NCBI RefSeq assembly: GCF_018603515.1
Contig: NZ_JACATN010000002.1
Location: 962,077-1,026,076 of the forward strand
Reading direction: 5' to 3'
DNA length: 64,000 nucleotides
Origin: Zobellia barbeyronii
GTDB taxonomy: Bacteria; Bacteroidota; Bacteroidia; Flavobacteriales; Flavobacteriaceae
The position numbers and the translations under genes were made by a program. Under the pieces are notes generated by a model. That model did no database searches and was not told the origin of the DNA. It worked only from the letters and a program-made list of their open reading frames with translations. Positions 1 to 9,574 of this stretch are shown piece after piece; within the stretch, counting starts at the first letter, position 1, and the number at the start of each line of letters is the position of its first letter.

Positions 1-1
1 A

Positions 2-1837
2 CCTCAGGTTGTACAAATGATTCAAGATATTTATGATTTTGCAACAAGTGAAAACTCTAAAGACCAAAATTATTACATAGGTACACTAGTCGTATATGAA
101 AGATCTAAAAATGGAAAATCTGTTTATGAAACAATAGACGGACAACAAAGATTAACAACATTGAACATCTTGTTTTCAGTACTAAAAAATGAATTCAAGG
201 TTAGTTCTGAACACTTTAAAATAAATTTGAGTTTTGACAGCAGACCATTATCCTCTTATACATTAGAGCATATTTTTGACCCACCATACACTGACATCCA
301 AAAATCTGATAATAAACTAAATACAAGAATTACAGATGCTTATGTAACTGTAAAAAATGAGCTTAATAAAATTCAACAATCAGGTGACTTAGATAAATTT
401 ATTAGCTATCTAAAAAATAAGGTAATTTTATTACGTGCTCCTGTACCTTACGATACTAATCTGAATCATTATTTTGAAATAATGAATAATCGTGGCGAGC
501 AATTAGAAAAACATGAAGTTTTAAAAGCTCAAATGCTTAAAGTTTTTCAGGATAATAAAAAGGCTACGAAAGTATTTTCTACTATTTGGGAAGCATGTGC
601 AAATATGGAAAAATATGTACAATATGGTTTTTCAACTAAAGACAGAACAAATCTTTTTGGTGAAGATTGGAACCAATTTAAATCTGAAACATTTGGCGAA
701 ATAATCAATTGCTTTAAAGAAGTTAATTCAGACAATGATGAAAGTGAATCTATTCTTTCTATTCTTGACAAGAATAAAATAACAGATAATAACTCTTCGC
801 AAACGAATGAAGCTCCTGATCGTTTTAGCTCCATCATAAATTTTTCCAATTTCCTATTACATATTCTAAGAGTTTTAGTGAATACATCTAATAAATATAC
901 ATCTGACGAATTTTTAAAAGATGTGCCTTTAGACGACAAAAGGTTATTGGACACTTTTAAAGTATTTCTAGATGACGAAAACAACAAGAAAGATTTTGTA
1001 GAAGAGTTTGCTCATTTGCTTTTGAAAGGAAAACATTACTTTGATAAATACATAATCAAAAGAAATTTAAGAGACGAGAAATGGAGTTTAAAATACTTAA
1101 AAGTTGAGTACTATAATAAAAATGCTTCTCATCAATATATTAATAGTCTAGATGTAAAAGGAAGTAATAAGCAGCTCTTAATGCTTTTATCCATGTTTCA
1201 TTTTTCTACACCAACTTTAGTTTATAAACATTGGTTAAATGCTGCATTAAATTATGTACTAAAACAAGATGAAGTGGATGAGCTAGATTATATTAATTAT
1301 TTAGAAGATTTAAGCGATTCTTATCTATATGATCGTTTTCTCTCTCATGAAGAGAGCAGCTACTTCCAAATTATATATAATAATGATGCTTACCCAAAAA
1401 ATAGGAATACCGATTTAAATAAATTGAAACTTCATCAAGGTACTGGAGTTGAAAACTTTATTTTCAACCGTTTAGATTATTTACTCTGGAAAAATGATTT
1501 AGAAAAAGATTCTAAAACTTTTTCTAATTTCTACTTTACTTTAAGAACATCTGTAGAACACTATTATCCACAAAACCCAAATCATACAGAAGACAAACTG
1601 GATGATTCATCAATTTTGAATAATTTCGGAAACCTTTGTTTAATAAGTAATAGAAAAAACTCACAACTAAATAATGCCTTACCAGAAATTAAAAAAGGGT
1701 ATTATAAAGATAATGATCGTGAAATAGAAAGCTTAAAGCAAAGACATATGATGAATGATTATACTATTTGGAGAAAAGAACAGATACTTGATCATGGAGA
1801 AAAAATGAGAAAAATACTTTTAACAACAAGAATATAA
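2..1837 (+). CDS. DUF262/DUF1524 (GmrSD-like) protein, 5' end cut by window
   Basis: The frame is open to the window edge, so the N-terminus is missing; the first ATG (base 17) lies after the point where the family's usual IPxYQRxYxW segment should be. Visible are the DUF262 core DGQQRLTTL (about residues 41-49 from that ATG) and, near residues 512-560, a C-terminal DUF1524 HNH-like region (VEHYYPQNP, then GNLCLISNRKNSQLN). Proteins of this kind are the NTP-binding and nuclease parts of GmrSD-type modification-dependent restriction enzymes, and are common in Bacteroidota defence islands. The TAA stop is followed with no spacing by the ATG of hsdM, so the two genes are probably co-transcribed. 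Whether it restricts modified phage DNA or serves the Type I module is unknown. Confidence 0.85.
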   Translation, partial: PQVVQMIQDIYDFATSENSKDQNYYIGTLVVYERSKNGKSVYETIDGQQRLTTLNILFSVLKNEFKVSSEHFKINLSFDSRPLSSYTLEHIFDPPYTDIQKSDNKLNTRITDAYVTVKNELNKIQQSGDLDKFISYLKNKVILLRAPVPYDTNLNHYFEIMNNRGEQLEKHEVLKAQMLKVFQDNKKATKVFSTIWEACANMEKYVQYGFSTKDRTNLFGEDWNQFKSETFGEIINCFKEVNSDNDESESILSILDKNKITDNNSSQTNEAPDRFSSIINFSNFLLHILRVLVNTSNKYTSDEFLKDVPLDDKRLLDTFKVFLDDENNKKDFVEEFAHLLLKGKHYFDKYIIKRNLRDEKWSLKYLKVEYYNKNASHQYINSLDVKGSNKQLLMLLSMFHFSTPTLVYKHWLNAALNYVLKQDEVDELDYINYLEDLSDSYLYDRFLSHEESSYFQIIYNNDAYPKNRNTDLNKLKLHQGTGVENFIFNRLDYLLWKNDLEKDSKTFSNFYFTLRTSVEHYYPQNPNHTEDKLDDSSILNNFGNLCLISNRKNSQLNNALPEIKKGYYKDNDREIESLKQRHMMNDYTIWRKEQILDHGEKMRKILLTTRI

Positions 1838-3241
1838 ATGGCATTATCCACACAAGAAATAGTAAACAAGCTTTGGAATCTCTGTAACGTATTACGTGAC
1901 GATGGTATCACCTATCACCAATACTTAAACGAGTTAACTTTTATTCTGTTCCTTAAAATGGCAGAAGAAACTGACTATAATGATAAGCTACCGGAAGGTT
2001 ACCGTTGGGAAGACTTAAAACAAAAAGAAGGAATAGAATTGGCAACATTTTATCGTCAACTTTTACTGCATTTAGGCACTGAAAGCACCGGTAAAATCCA
2101 AAAAATATACAATAACGCACAAACCAGTATACAAGAACCTGCCAACCTGCGTAAAATTATAAAGCACATAGATGAGCTAGATTGGTTTGAAGCAAAAGAT
2201 GAAGGCTTAGGCGAAATGTACGAAGGCTTACTAGAGAAAAATGCAAGTGAGAAAAAGTCTGGGGCTGGACAATATTTTACACCACGAGAATTAATTAATG
2301 TCATGGTGCGTTTAATGAAGCCAAAAGTTGGTGAACGCCTAAACGACCCTGCTTGTGGTACATATGGATTTATGATTGCTGCTCATCATTACATTTTAAA
2401 GCATAACGATATATACAACCTTACTGAAGCTGAAAATAAACATCTGCAAACAGACCAATATAGTGGATGCGAGTTGGTAGGTGACACTCACCGATTAGCC
2501 ATGATGAATGCTTTTCTACATGGTATGGGCGGAAACATTGCTCTAGCGGATTCTTTAAGTAGTTATGGCGAAAGCGTAAAAAACATAGACTTAGTTCTGG
2601 CAAATCCACCTTTTGGGACTAAAAAAGGAGGAGACAGACCCACTAGAACAGATTTAGTTTACCCTACCAGTAACAAGCAATTAAATTTCTTACAGGGTAT
2701 ATACCGAAGCCTACATATACGTGGTGGTGCAAGAGCTGCTGTTGTATTGCCCGATAATGTATTGTTTGAAGATGGCGACGGACAACGAGTACGCCAAGAC
2801 CTAATGGATAAATGCGACCTACACACCATTTTGCGTTTACCAACAGGTATTTTTTATGCCGCAGGTGTAAAAACAAATGTGTTGTTTTTTAAGCGTGGTA
2901 AAACAGATAAAGGGAATACCAAAGAAGTCTGGTTTTATGATATGCGTACCAACATGCCTAACTTTGGGAAACGCACACCATTTACCGAAAGCTATTTTAC
3001 AGACTTTGAAAAAGCCTACGTAGCGAAAGACCGAACCAAAATTAAAGACGAGCGTTTCAACTGTTACTCGAGAGATTTTATTGCTAAGAAGAGTGACAAT
3101 TTAGATTTAGGTTTAATTGCAGACGATAGCATTACCAAAGCTAAAGACATAGGTGAACCTATAGAAATTGCCAAGGAAGCTCTAACCGAATTAACTAGCA
3201 TTACCAAAGAGTTAAATGCCATAATTAAAGCATTAAACTAA
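1838..3241 (+). CDS. hsdM: Type I restriction-modification methyltransferase subunit HsdM
   Basis: 467 aa, normal length for a short HsdM. An N-terminal HsdM_N helical domain (residues 1-130) is followed by GQYFTPRELI (about 143-152), the AdoMet motif DPACGTYGFM (about 170-179) and the catalytic motif IV NPPF (about 255-258) of N6-adenine methylases. It should methylate adenine in the target chosen by HsdS in an HsdM2S complex. The start is the ATG directly after the upstream stop; hsdS follows equally tightly. One oddity is that the usual DPACGTGGF reads DPACGTYGF, a bulky residue in the AdoMet loop. No HsdR is found downstream. Confidence 0.95.
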   Translation: MALSTQEIVNKLWNLCNVLRDDGITYHQYLNELTFILFLKMAEETDYNDKLPEGYRWEDLKQKEGIELATFYRQLLLHLGTESTGKIQKIYNNAQTSIQEPANLRKIIKHIDELDWFEAKDEGLGEMYEGLLEKNASEKKSGAGQYFTPRELINVMVRLMKPKVGERLNDPACGTYGFMIAAHHYILKHNDIYNLTEAENKHLQTDQYSGCELVGDTHRLAMMNAFLHGMGGNIALADSLSSYGESVKNIDLVLANPPFGTKKGGDRPTRTDLVYPTSNKQLNFLQGIYRSLHIRGGARAAVVLPDNVLFEDGDGQRVRQDLMDKCDLHTILRLPTGIFYAAGVKTNVLFFKRGKTDKGNTKEVWFYDMRTNMPNFGKRTPFTESYFTDFEKAYVAKDRTKIKDERFNCYSRDFIAKKSDNLDLGLIADDSITKAKDIGEPIEIAKEALTELTSITKELNAIIKALN

Positions 3242-4651
3242 ATGGAAAAGACATTACCAAAAAATTGGGTTGAGACTAATGTTTCTGAATATTTGATTAA
3301 TTATGATAATCAAAGAAAGCCTATATCTTCAAAGGAAAGAGAATCGAGAAAAGGTGATTTTCCATATTTTGGAGCTACCGGAAAAATTGATAATATAGAC
3401 GGTTTTACTCATGATGGTGAATTCGTACTAATCGGTGAAGATGGAGCGAATTTATTAACTAGGGTTAAACCTTTGGCGTTTTTAGTTGAAGGAAAAATAT
3501 GGGTAAATAATCATGCGCATGTATTGAGTTATGGGAATACTATTCAGAATAAGTTATTTACTTTTTACTTCAATAGTCTAGATATTAGTGAGTTTGTTTC
3601 TGGTTCTGCACAACCAAAATTGAATCAAAAAAACTTAGGGTTAATTCCTATAAAATTACCACCACTAGCAGAACAACATCGCATTGTTGCCAAGTTAGAT
3701 GAGTTATTCGGGTATCTAGACACCCTTAAAATCCGTTTAAACAACATACCACAAATCCTTAAAAACTTTAGACAAGCGGTTTTAACCCAAGCGGTAACAG
3801 GTAAGCTTACTGAAGAGTGGCGTGTTGGGAAGGAGTTGAATACAAAAAAGGATTATGACCAAATACAAAAGTTAAAATCTGACTTGCTTAAAAAGGGTAA
3901 GTTAAAGAAGAACAAATTAGAGCCAATAAAGAATGAAGAATTAATTTACGATTTATGTCCTGAATTTTGGCATAAATGCATTTTTGATGACCTTTTTAGA
4001 TTTATAGATTATCGAGGTAAAACACCTCAAAAAACACCTAAAGGTTTAAGATTGATAACAGCTAAGAATATCAAGATGGGCTTTCTTTCTAATGAACCAA
4101 TAGAATTTATGAGCGAAGAAGCTTATGAAGATTGGATGACTAGGGGTTTTCCAATAAAGAGTGATATCTTTTTTGTAACCGAAGGATATACAATGGGTAA
4201 TGTTGCATTAAATAATAGAGACGATAAGTTTGCTTTAGCACAAAGAACTTTAACGTTACAGTCATTTTCAAATTTAAAAACTACATTCTTTTATTATTTA
4301 ATGATGGAGTCTAGATTTCAACTTATTGTAGATAACAATGCAACTGGGACGGCAGCAAAAGGTATAAAAGCAGCTAAGTTTAAAAATTTACCATTAATTT
4401 TTCCTTCATTAAAAGAGCAAACAGAAATCGTAAAACGAGTAGAACATTTATTTGCCAAAGCTGATGCTATAGAAGCCCAATACCAAAGCCTAAAAGTAAA
4501 AATAGACAGCTTACCACAAGCTATTTTAGCCAAAGCCTTTAAAGGCGAGTTAGTAGAGCAGTTAGATACAGATGGTGATGCTAAGGTGTTGTTGGAGGAG
4601 ATTAAGAAGTTGAAAGTAGAAATTGGTACTAAGAGGAAAACTAAAAAATGA
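3242..4651 (+). CDS. hsdS: Type I restriction-modification specificity subunit HsdS
   Basis: 469 aa with the two-half layout of HsdS: target-recognition domain 1 (about residues 1-135), conserved helical spacer (LPPLAEQHRIVAKLDELF, then a coiled coil), target-recognition domain 2 (about 235-380), and the second conserved helix (FPSLKEQTEIVKRVEHLF, then PQAILAKAFKGEL). It selects a bipartite DNA target for the complex. The ATG lies immediately after the hsdM stop and the gene overlaps the next ORF by ATGA, indicating translational coupling. The recognition sequence cannot be predicted from the protein. Confidence 0.95.
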   Translation: MEKTLPKNWVETNVSEYLINYDNQRKPISSKERESRKGDFPYFGATGKIDNIDGFTHDGEFVLIGEDGANLLTRVKPLAFLVEGKIWVNNHAHVLSYGNTIQNKLFTFYFNSLDISEFVSGSAQPKLNQKNLGLIPIKLPPLAEQHRIVAKLDELFGYLDTLKIRLNNIPQILKNFRQAVLTQAVTGKLTEEWRVGKELNTKKDYDQIQKLKSDLLKKGKLKKNKLEPIKNEELIYDLCPEFWHKCIFDDLFRFIDYRGKTPQKTPKGLRLITAKNIKMGFLSNEPIEFMSEEAYEDWMTRGFPIKSDIFFVTEGYTMGNVALNNRDDKFALAQRTLTLQSFSNLKTTFFYYLMMESRFQLIVDNNATGTAAKGIKAAKFKNLPLIFPSLKEQTEIVKRVEHLFAKADAIEAQYQSLKVKIDSLPQAILAKAFKGELVEQLDTDGDAKVLLEEIKKLKVEIGTKRKTKK

Positions 4652-4911
4652 GTGTAATTATTAGAAATAGAACCATACGCCCAAGTACAAGAGATGTAAA
4701 GTCAAAGTATCGTATTCAAGTAACTAATGCCATGCCAGAAGATGAAATAGTTGTTTTTATAGACCATGAATCTGCAGATTTTAGAGCCATTTATAAATGT
4801 ACAGGTGCCTTTTTTCAAGAAAAAGATTCCATTTATTTTAAGGTAGAAGATGTAAATAATAAGCCAATAATTATTTGGAGTGGTGATAATGTGCCTGAAT
4901 TGGTAAGGTAA
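4648..4911 (+). CDS. Hypothetical 87-aa protein in the hsd operon
   Basis: I do not recognise this small protein. It overlaps hsdS by ATGA and ends 10 bases before the next gene, so it is a coupled member of the operon rather than a shadow frame. It has no signal peptide or membrane segment. The sequence is beta-rich, with alternating hydrophobic strands such as EIVVFIDH and KPIIIWSG, and could be a compact beta-barrel. Possible roles include a partner of the following nuclease-like protein or an inhibitor; neither is supported beyond position. Confidence 0.7.
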   Translation: MSVIIRNRTIRPSTRDVKSKYRIQVTNAMPEDEIVVFIDHESADFRAIYKCTGAFFQEKDSIYFKVEDVNNKPIIIWSGDNVPELVR

Positions 4912-4921
4912 ATAATTAAAC

Positions 4922-5425
4922 ATGAATGATAAACGAAAGAAAATATGCTTAGCCTATTTAAAAGCCAGAAAAGAATTTTTAGATTTTGGTAATAGTGATG
5001 AAGTTCTACATGGTAATGATAATATTGTAGGTAGAATAGGCGAGGCAATTGCACACTCATATTTAGAACAACAAGGTAGACAACCAAAAGTTCTAGTAAA
5101 CCAAACAAATGCTGGTTATGATATTATTTGTGGTACAGATGAATCAAAAATTTCAGTAAAAATGATAACTGCTGAGAACAAATATGGCAGTACTTCACAA
5201 ATTAAGCATGAGTGGACAGAGCTTATAGGTATAGAATTAGGTGAACACCAAAAAGTAATTAAGCTAGGGGTTATAACTAGAGAGAATTTTGAGAATGAGC
5301 AAAAGAAAAGAGGTCGTCGCTTAGAACCAAATTTCACAAGAGCAATGTTGAAAACTAATGGAATATTTACTACGGGTGGTAAAGTATATGAAGGCGAAGA
5401 ATTAGAAGAGTTTAAATTATTATAA
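4922..5425 (+). CDS. Small PD-(D/E)XK nuclease-like protein
   Basis: 167 aa. The motif order fits the PD-(D/E)XK fold: a helix with a conserved Glu (GRIGEAIAHSYLE, about residues 38-50), then AGYDIICG (Asp about 63), then a strand carrying S-K-I-S-V-K (Lys about 80). This Glu / GYDI / xVK arrangement is typical of restriction-like endonuclease domains beside R-M systems. The C-terminal half (LGVITRENF onward) has no motif I know. It sits 10 bases after the 87-aa gene and 33 bases before the giant exonuclease-helicase ORF. With no HsdR in view it could supply DNA cleavage. The assignment is from motif reading only; a DNA-binding but inactive relative is possible. Confidence 0.6.
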   Translation: MNDKRKKICLAYLKARKEFLDFGNSDEVLHGNDNIVGRIGEAIAHSYLEQQGRQPKVLVNQTNAGYDIICGTDESKISVKMITAENKYGSTSQIKHEWTELIGIELGEHQKVIKLGVITRENFENEQKKRGRRLEPNFTRAMLKTNGIFTTGGKVYEGEELEEFKLL

Positions 5426-5458
5426 TGTTTAGTTAAGTCAAAAAATAAAGTAGTAGAA

Positions 5459-8400
5459 ATGAACCTTCACGAATTAGAGAAAGCCTACAATATAGATTAT
5501 ATAACCATTTCTACTATACTTAATAAACAAGGAATTAAAATAAGTTTAGAACATCTTAATGATATTCCTGAGCAATGGGTTTCTATAATTGAAGAATCTT
5601 TATCCCCTTCAGATACACAGAAATCAGAAAAAAAACATCCCATATCAAAGCAGAAAAGACCAGTTCAAAGAGTTAGAAATAAATCTGTAGCGAATGACAA
5701 AAATTATTTCTATGCCTATGTTAAGTTTGTAGGTGATGATAAAAAGCATGCTTTCATTAAACGTATTGATGATATTAATGAAATAAATAATATTGATCTA
5801 CGTAACAAAGATGAAAATGATTATAAACTTCAAGAAGATTGCACTTTACTTGAAAGGGAGCAACTTATAGTTTGCGAAGAAAAATCAAAAAAATACAACC
5901 TAGCTAAAATTAAGTCGATTTACTTTGAAGGTACTATTCATGTAGAAAATAGAGTATCTAAATTTATTGATTGGTTATCATTTAAAAAGCCTTCAGTTAT
6001 AAACGTTTCGGATCCTTTAGGTTTTAAAGAAGATGATAGTCTTGTGGTAGCTACACTGAATTACAGTAGAAGGTCAATTTATTGTAAAAAACATAACATT
6101 GCACCAAACGAGCCTAGCCTCGAATCAAAAATTGAGAAGAAGGCACTTCAAATAGTTTCAGAAAATCAGATATCTCTTGACTCTTCTTATATGCTACAAG
6201 CATATAAGGCAATTGCTGATAATGACTTATACAATGAACTTATAGTAAACCAATTTACCCACGAATTAGAAAATGAAGATTTTAGTACTAAAAGTAACTT
6301 AGAATCTTTTATAGAAAAATGGCAAGGTTTAGATAAGACACAGGTAACGTATGTTAATCTAAGACAAGAAAAATGGTTTAGTGAGTTGTTTGTTATGTGG
6401 TTGCATAACACTGTTCATATTAATTTTTGGGAAGAACATTTAGTAGATGCTTGTATTCAATTTGAAATAGCCAGCAACGAATCTATAGGTGAAGATGATA
6501 AATTGTTATTTCAGCCACTACTACAGAAACATCATTTAGATTGGCTTTCAAATGAATTAATTAGCTATCTAAAACAAGATATTATAATTGAAACTCGCTT
6601 AATTTATGAAGTTTTAATTAAGCTAATCAATCTTTCTAACATAACTAACAAGTCAGATTATGTTAAAAGCCTAGATAATGGTTTAAATGAAGATCTTCAA
6701 TTTGAGTTTTGGGTTGCAGATAAAGCAAAAACATTTCCAAAAGAGAAAGCATTACTTAATTATAAAGAACAAGATAAGGTAATACAAGACAGAATAATTA
6801 CAGAACTAGAAGACGATGAAATTTTAGCAGTTTTAGAAACAACTAAAGAACTATCAAATTCCAATAACCTAGATCGCTTTTTAAACCTTACCAAAAATCA
6901 TCTGGTAGAAATTCTTAACCCTATAAGTTTTGATATCGAGAGTGATACAGAATCAATATTTGAGCTCGCTTGGAATGTTAAAGATAAATGGACTTATCTA
7001 TCGGATAAAACTCAGGTTGATGAGGATCTAGAATTGTTTGGCAACGAGGTAAATAATTTTGAAAACGTAATATTAGGTCATAACATTATTGATTTTGATT
7101 GTCCCCTTTTAGAAAAAAGAGGATTAGAGTTTTACCAAGAAAAGATTTGGGATACTTTGTTGGTAGAAATTTTATTAAACCCGAATAGAAAAAGTCTAGC
7201 TCTACGTACTAAACATAATGCCAAAGATGATGCCTATTTAACTCTAGATTTTTTTATTAACCAGGTTCTTAGAATCTTAAAAACTCCAAAGGAAGAATTA
7301 AGTGAGCTTTGGGCTTATTTACCTGATGCCATTACAAATGCAATAGAGGCATTAAGGGAAAAAATTAATTTAAATTGGATATCAAAAGAAGAACTTCTAA
7401 AAAGAAGTAATATATATTTTAGACCAGAACCCAAGTTAAATAGCTTGGTAATAGATTTAAAAGAAAAATTAACTAAATCTCACGCCAAAACAAATTTAAT
7501 AATTGGCACCAATGATTTTAAAAGGGATGTGTTACATCTTAAAGATATTCGATACTCGGCAAAACACAATACTGATTTAGATTTTGCCATAATTGATGAG
7601 CAAAAAGTAAAAGAAAGTATAGGTCTTGATAAATGGTTGAAGTCGGTATTATTAGCATTTATTTACCATTGCAAGAAAACTAGTAAAATTACCTATTGGG
7701 GTAATTTACCACCAGTGGTTAAAATTAAACTACAAGAACAAACTTTTGATATTTATAGCTTGTTTACAGAGCAGCCTTTAGATTTGTCTTTAGATGATTT
7801 AATCTTCCTATCAGTAGATGAATTATATGAATACTCTTCAGAATTGAGACAAAATAAGAGTTTAGCAGTTTTTGTAGTGCAACCAGATTTAATCTCTGTA
7901 ACCCAAAAACAGTTTCTCAAAAATTTTGATTTAGACTTTTTTAAATCTGTTAATAATGATAATTATTTGTGGCTAAAATTTTCTGGCGGTCAAAGTTATG
8001 TTCCAATTTCTGAAAAACAATGTGAGAGCTTAAATATTACAATACCGAAACATCTTACTAATTTTTGGGTTGAAAAATACCTCTTTGGAAAATATCGAGT
8101 TTGGGGCTCTTATAATTGGGAAGCGCTTTTAGATTCAATTGATTATGACAGCAAAGAAATACTAAGTTTAGACAGTGGAAAATTTCAAAAAGACCAAACA
8201 AATTTTGCGCGCATAAATGTTACGAAGTCCAATAGTATGGGAGTTATTAGATTTAATCCCGAATCTGTTTACCGTTCTCGTTATTGGGTGTTTCAAAAAG
8301 AACTTATTCAACAGACTATAACACCAGGTAAACTCACCGTTTTATTAATTCAACGATATGATGAAGTAGAGGTTCTAGAGACATATTTTAGAAGCTTAGG

Positions 8401-9574
8401 TTACTTTGTGCCCGATAAGGCGAGTTCTTTAGGAAGAAGATTAGAACTGTTGTACAGTTACCGTAAAACAAAGAAAATAGTTATTGCTACAATTCATGAT
8501 ATTAGTAAAGTAATAAAAGCTAATTATTTAGGGGAATTAAATGTGGTAATTGACAGCTTTAGTCTAATCGAAAATTTTTATGTTTCAAAAGGGACTGATT
8601 TTTTCAAAACATTAACTACAGAATCAAGCAATTTAAATTCCAGAAATTCGGAAGAAATATTAGGTGAAGAAATTATTGATAAAACGCCTTTAGTAAAAGA
8701 TACTTTTCTTTTACTGAAATTACATCTGCCACAAATTTCACAATATAGAAATCTACTTTTTCATGCAAACCCAAATCATAAATTGTGGATTTTAGATCCA
8801 AGGGTAAATGATTATCCAGATTTAAGCAAACTTTGGAATGCACGTAGTGTAAGTATGAATATCTGGCAAGAAAAAGATAATTACGAAGATGATGTGAAAC
8901 TTGCGGATACACATATTACAGGAGTAAAGCCAATAACAGACCTACCTTTTGAACTTGAAGAAACAAAGCAAATTCTAAGTCAAGTGTTTTTGGGAAAAGG
9001 TGCTAAGTGGTATGATTATCAAGAACCATATTTAGATGTAATTATTCCGGGAAAAACAGACCTTTTGGTAACTCTACCAACTGGCGGAGGTAAATCATTG
9101 CTTTTTCAGGCGCCAGCACTCTTCAAAAGCACATTTACCAATAGACTGACTATTGTTGTCACCCCTTTAAAAGCGCTTATGGAAGATCAAGTGGACGCTT
9201 TATGGAACAAAGGTTTCTATGGTAGTGTCGAATATTTAAACTCAGATAGAAGTACTGATACACAATTAATATATAGAGCGTTGGCAGGTGGTGAAATAGC
9301 CCTGTTATTTGTGACACCAGAACGCTTTAGAAGTCAGTCATTTAAAAATGCACTCAATGTACGACTGCAATCTGACGGCGGATTAGAATACATTGTTTTT
9401 GATGAAGCACATTGTGTATCGCAATGGGGGCATGAATTTAGACCTGATTATTTTAACTGTGCCAAAGAGGTATTTAAGATTAAAACTGCCGCTAGTATTG
9501 ATATTCCACTACTATTGTTTTCGGCAACTGTTTCTGAAAAAATATATAAGGATTTTAATCGCATATTTTCATGA
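5459..9574 (+). CDS. Giant DEDDh exonuclease / RecQ helicase N-terminal (RecA1) protein
   Basis: 1371 aa. Residues 1-28 resemble the small helical IF2-N fold (LHELEKAYNIDYITISTIL); a long uncharacterised region follows. An RNase H-fold exonuclease spans about 491-605 with FDIES (Exo I), GHNIIDFD (Exo II) and HNAKDDAY (Exo III with its His), i.e. a DEDDh 3'-5' exonuclease. Near the C-terminus is only the first RecA lobe of a RecQ-type SF2 helicase: TLPTGGGKS (about 1205), VFDEAHCVSQWGHEFRPDY (about 1312-1330) and LLFSAT (about 1352-1357). The protein stops 14 residues after SAT, and lobe 2 is the start of the next ORF, which overlaps it by ATGA. Either two subunits form one helicase or a frameshift splits one gene. 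Confidence 0.85.
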   Translation: MNLHELEKAYNIDYITISTILNKQGIKISLEHLNDIPEQWVSIIEESLSPSDTQKSEKKHPISKQKRPVQRVRNKSVANDKNYFYAYVKFVGDDKKHAFIKRIDDINEINNIDLRNKDENDYKLQEDCTLLEREQLIVCEEKSKKYNLAKIKSIYFEGTIHVENRVSKFIDWLSFKKPSVINVSDPLGFKEDDSLVVATLNYSRRSIYCKKHNIAPNEPSLESKIEKKALQIVSENQISLDSSYMLQAYKAIADNDLYNELIVNQFTHELENEDFSTKSNLESFIEKWQGLDKTQVTYVNLRQEKWFSELFVMWLHNTVHINFWEEHLVDACIQFEIASNESIGEDDKLLFQPLLQKHHLDWLSNELISYLKQDIIIETRLIYEVLIKLINLSNITNKSDYVKSLDNGLNEDLQFEFWVADKAKTFPKEKALLNYKEQDKVIQDRIITELEDDEILAVLETTKELSNSNNLDRFLNLTKNHLVEILNPISFDIESDTESIFELAWNVKDKWTYLSDKTQVDEDLELFGNEVNNFENVILGHNIIDFDCPLLEKRGLEFYQEKIWDTLLVEILLNPNRKSLALRTKHNAKDDAYLTLDFFINQVLRILKTPKEELSELWAYLPDAITNAIEALREKINLNWISKEELLKRSNIYFRPEPKLNSLVIDLKEKLTKSHAKTNLIIGTNDFKRDVLHLKDIRYSAKHNTDLDFAIIDEQKVKESIGLDKWLKSVLLAFIYHCKKTSKITYWGNLPPVVKIKLQEQTFDIYSLFTEQPLDLSLDDLIFLSVDELYEYSSELRQNKSLAVFVVQPDLISVTQKQFLKNFDLDFFKSVNNDNYLWLKFSGGQSYVPISEKQCESLNITIPKHLTNFWVEKYLFGKYRVWGSYNWEALLDSIDYDSKEILSLDSGKFQKDQTNFARINVTKSNSMGVIRFNPESVYRSRYWVFQKELIQQTITPGKLTVLLIQRYDEVEVLETYFRSLGYFVPDKASSLGRRLELLYSYRKTKKIVIATIHDISKVIKANYLGELNVVIDSFSLIENFYVSKGTDFFKTLTTESSNLNSRNSEEILGEEIIDKTPLVKDTFLLLKLHLPQISQYRNLLFHANPNHKLWILDPRVNDYPDLSKLWNARSVSMNIWQEKDNYEDDVKLADTHITGVKPITDLPFELEETKQILSQVFLGKGAKWYDYQEPYLDVIIPGKTDLLVTLPTGGGKSLLFQAPALFKSTFTNRLTIVVTPLKALMEDQVDALWNKGFYGSVEYLNSDRSTDTQLIYRALAGGEIALLFVTPERFRSQSFKNALNVRLQSDGGLEYIVFDEAHCVSQWGHEFRPDYFNCAKEVFKIKTAASIDIPLLLFSATVSEKIYKDFNRIFS

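Noticed and set aside
9537..9574. Programmed -1 frameshift joining the two RecQ halves
   Set aside because: The A-run at 9537-9542 lies upstream of an in-frame TAA (9547) in the target frame, and no slippery heptamer is found in the remaining 20 bases. Coupled re-initiation at ATGA explains the layout better.
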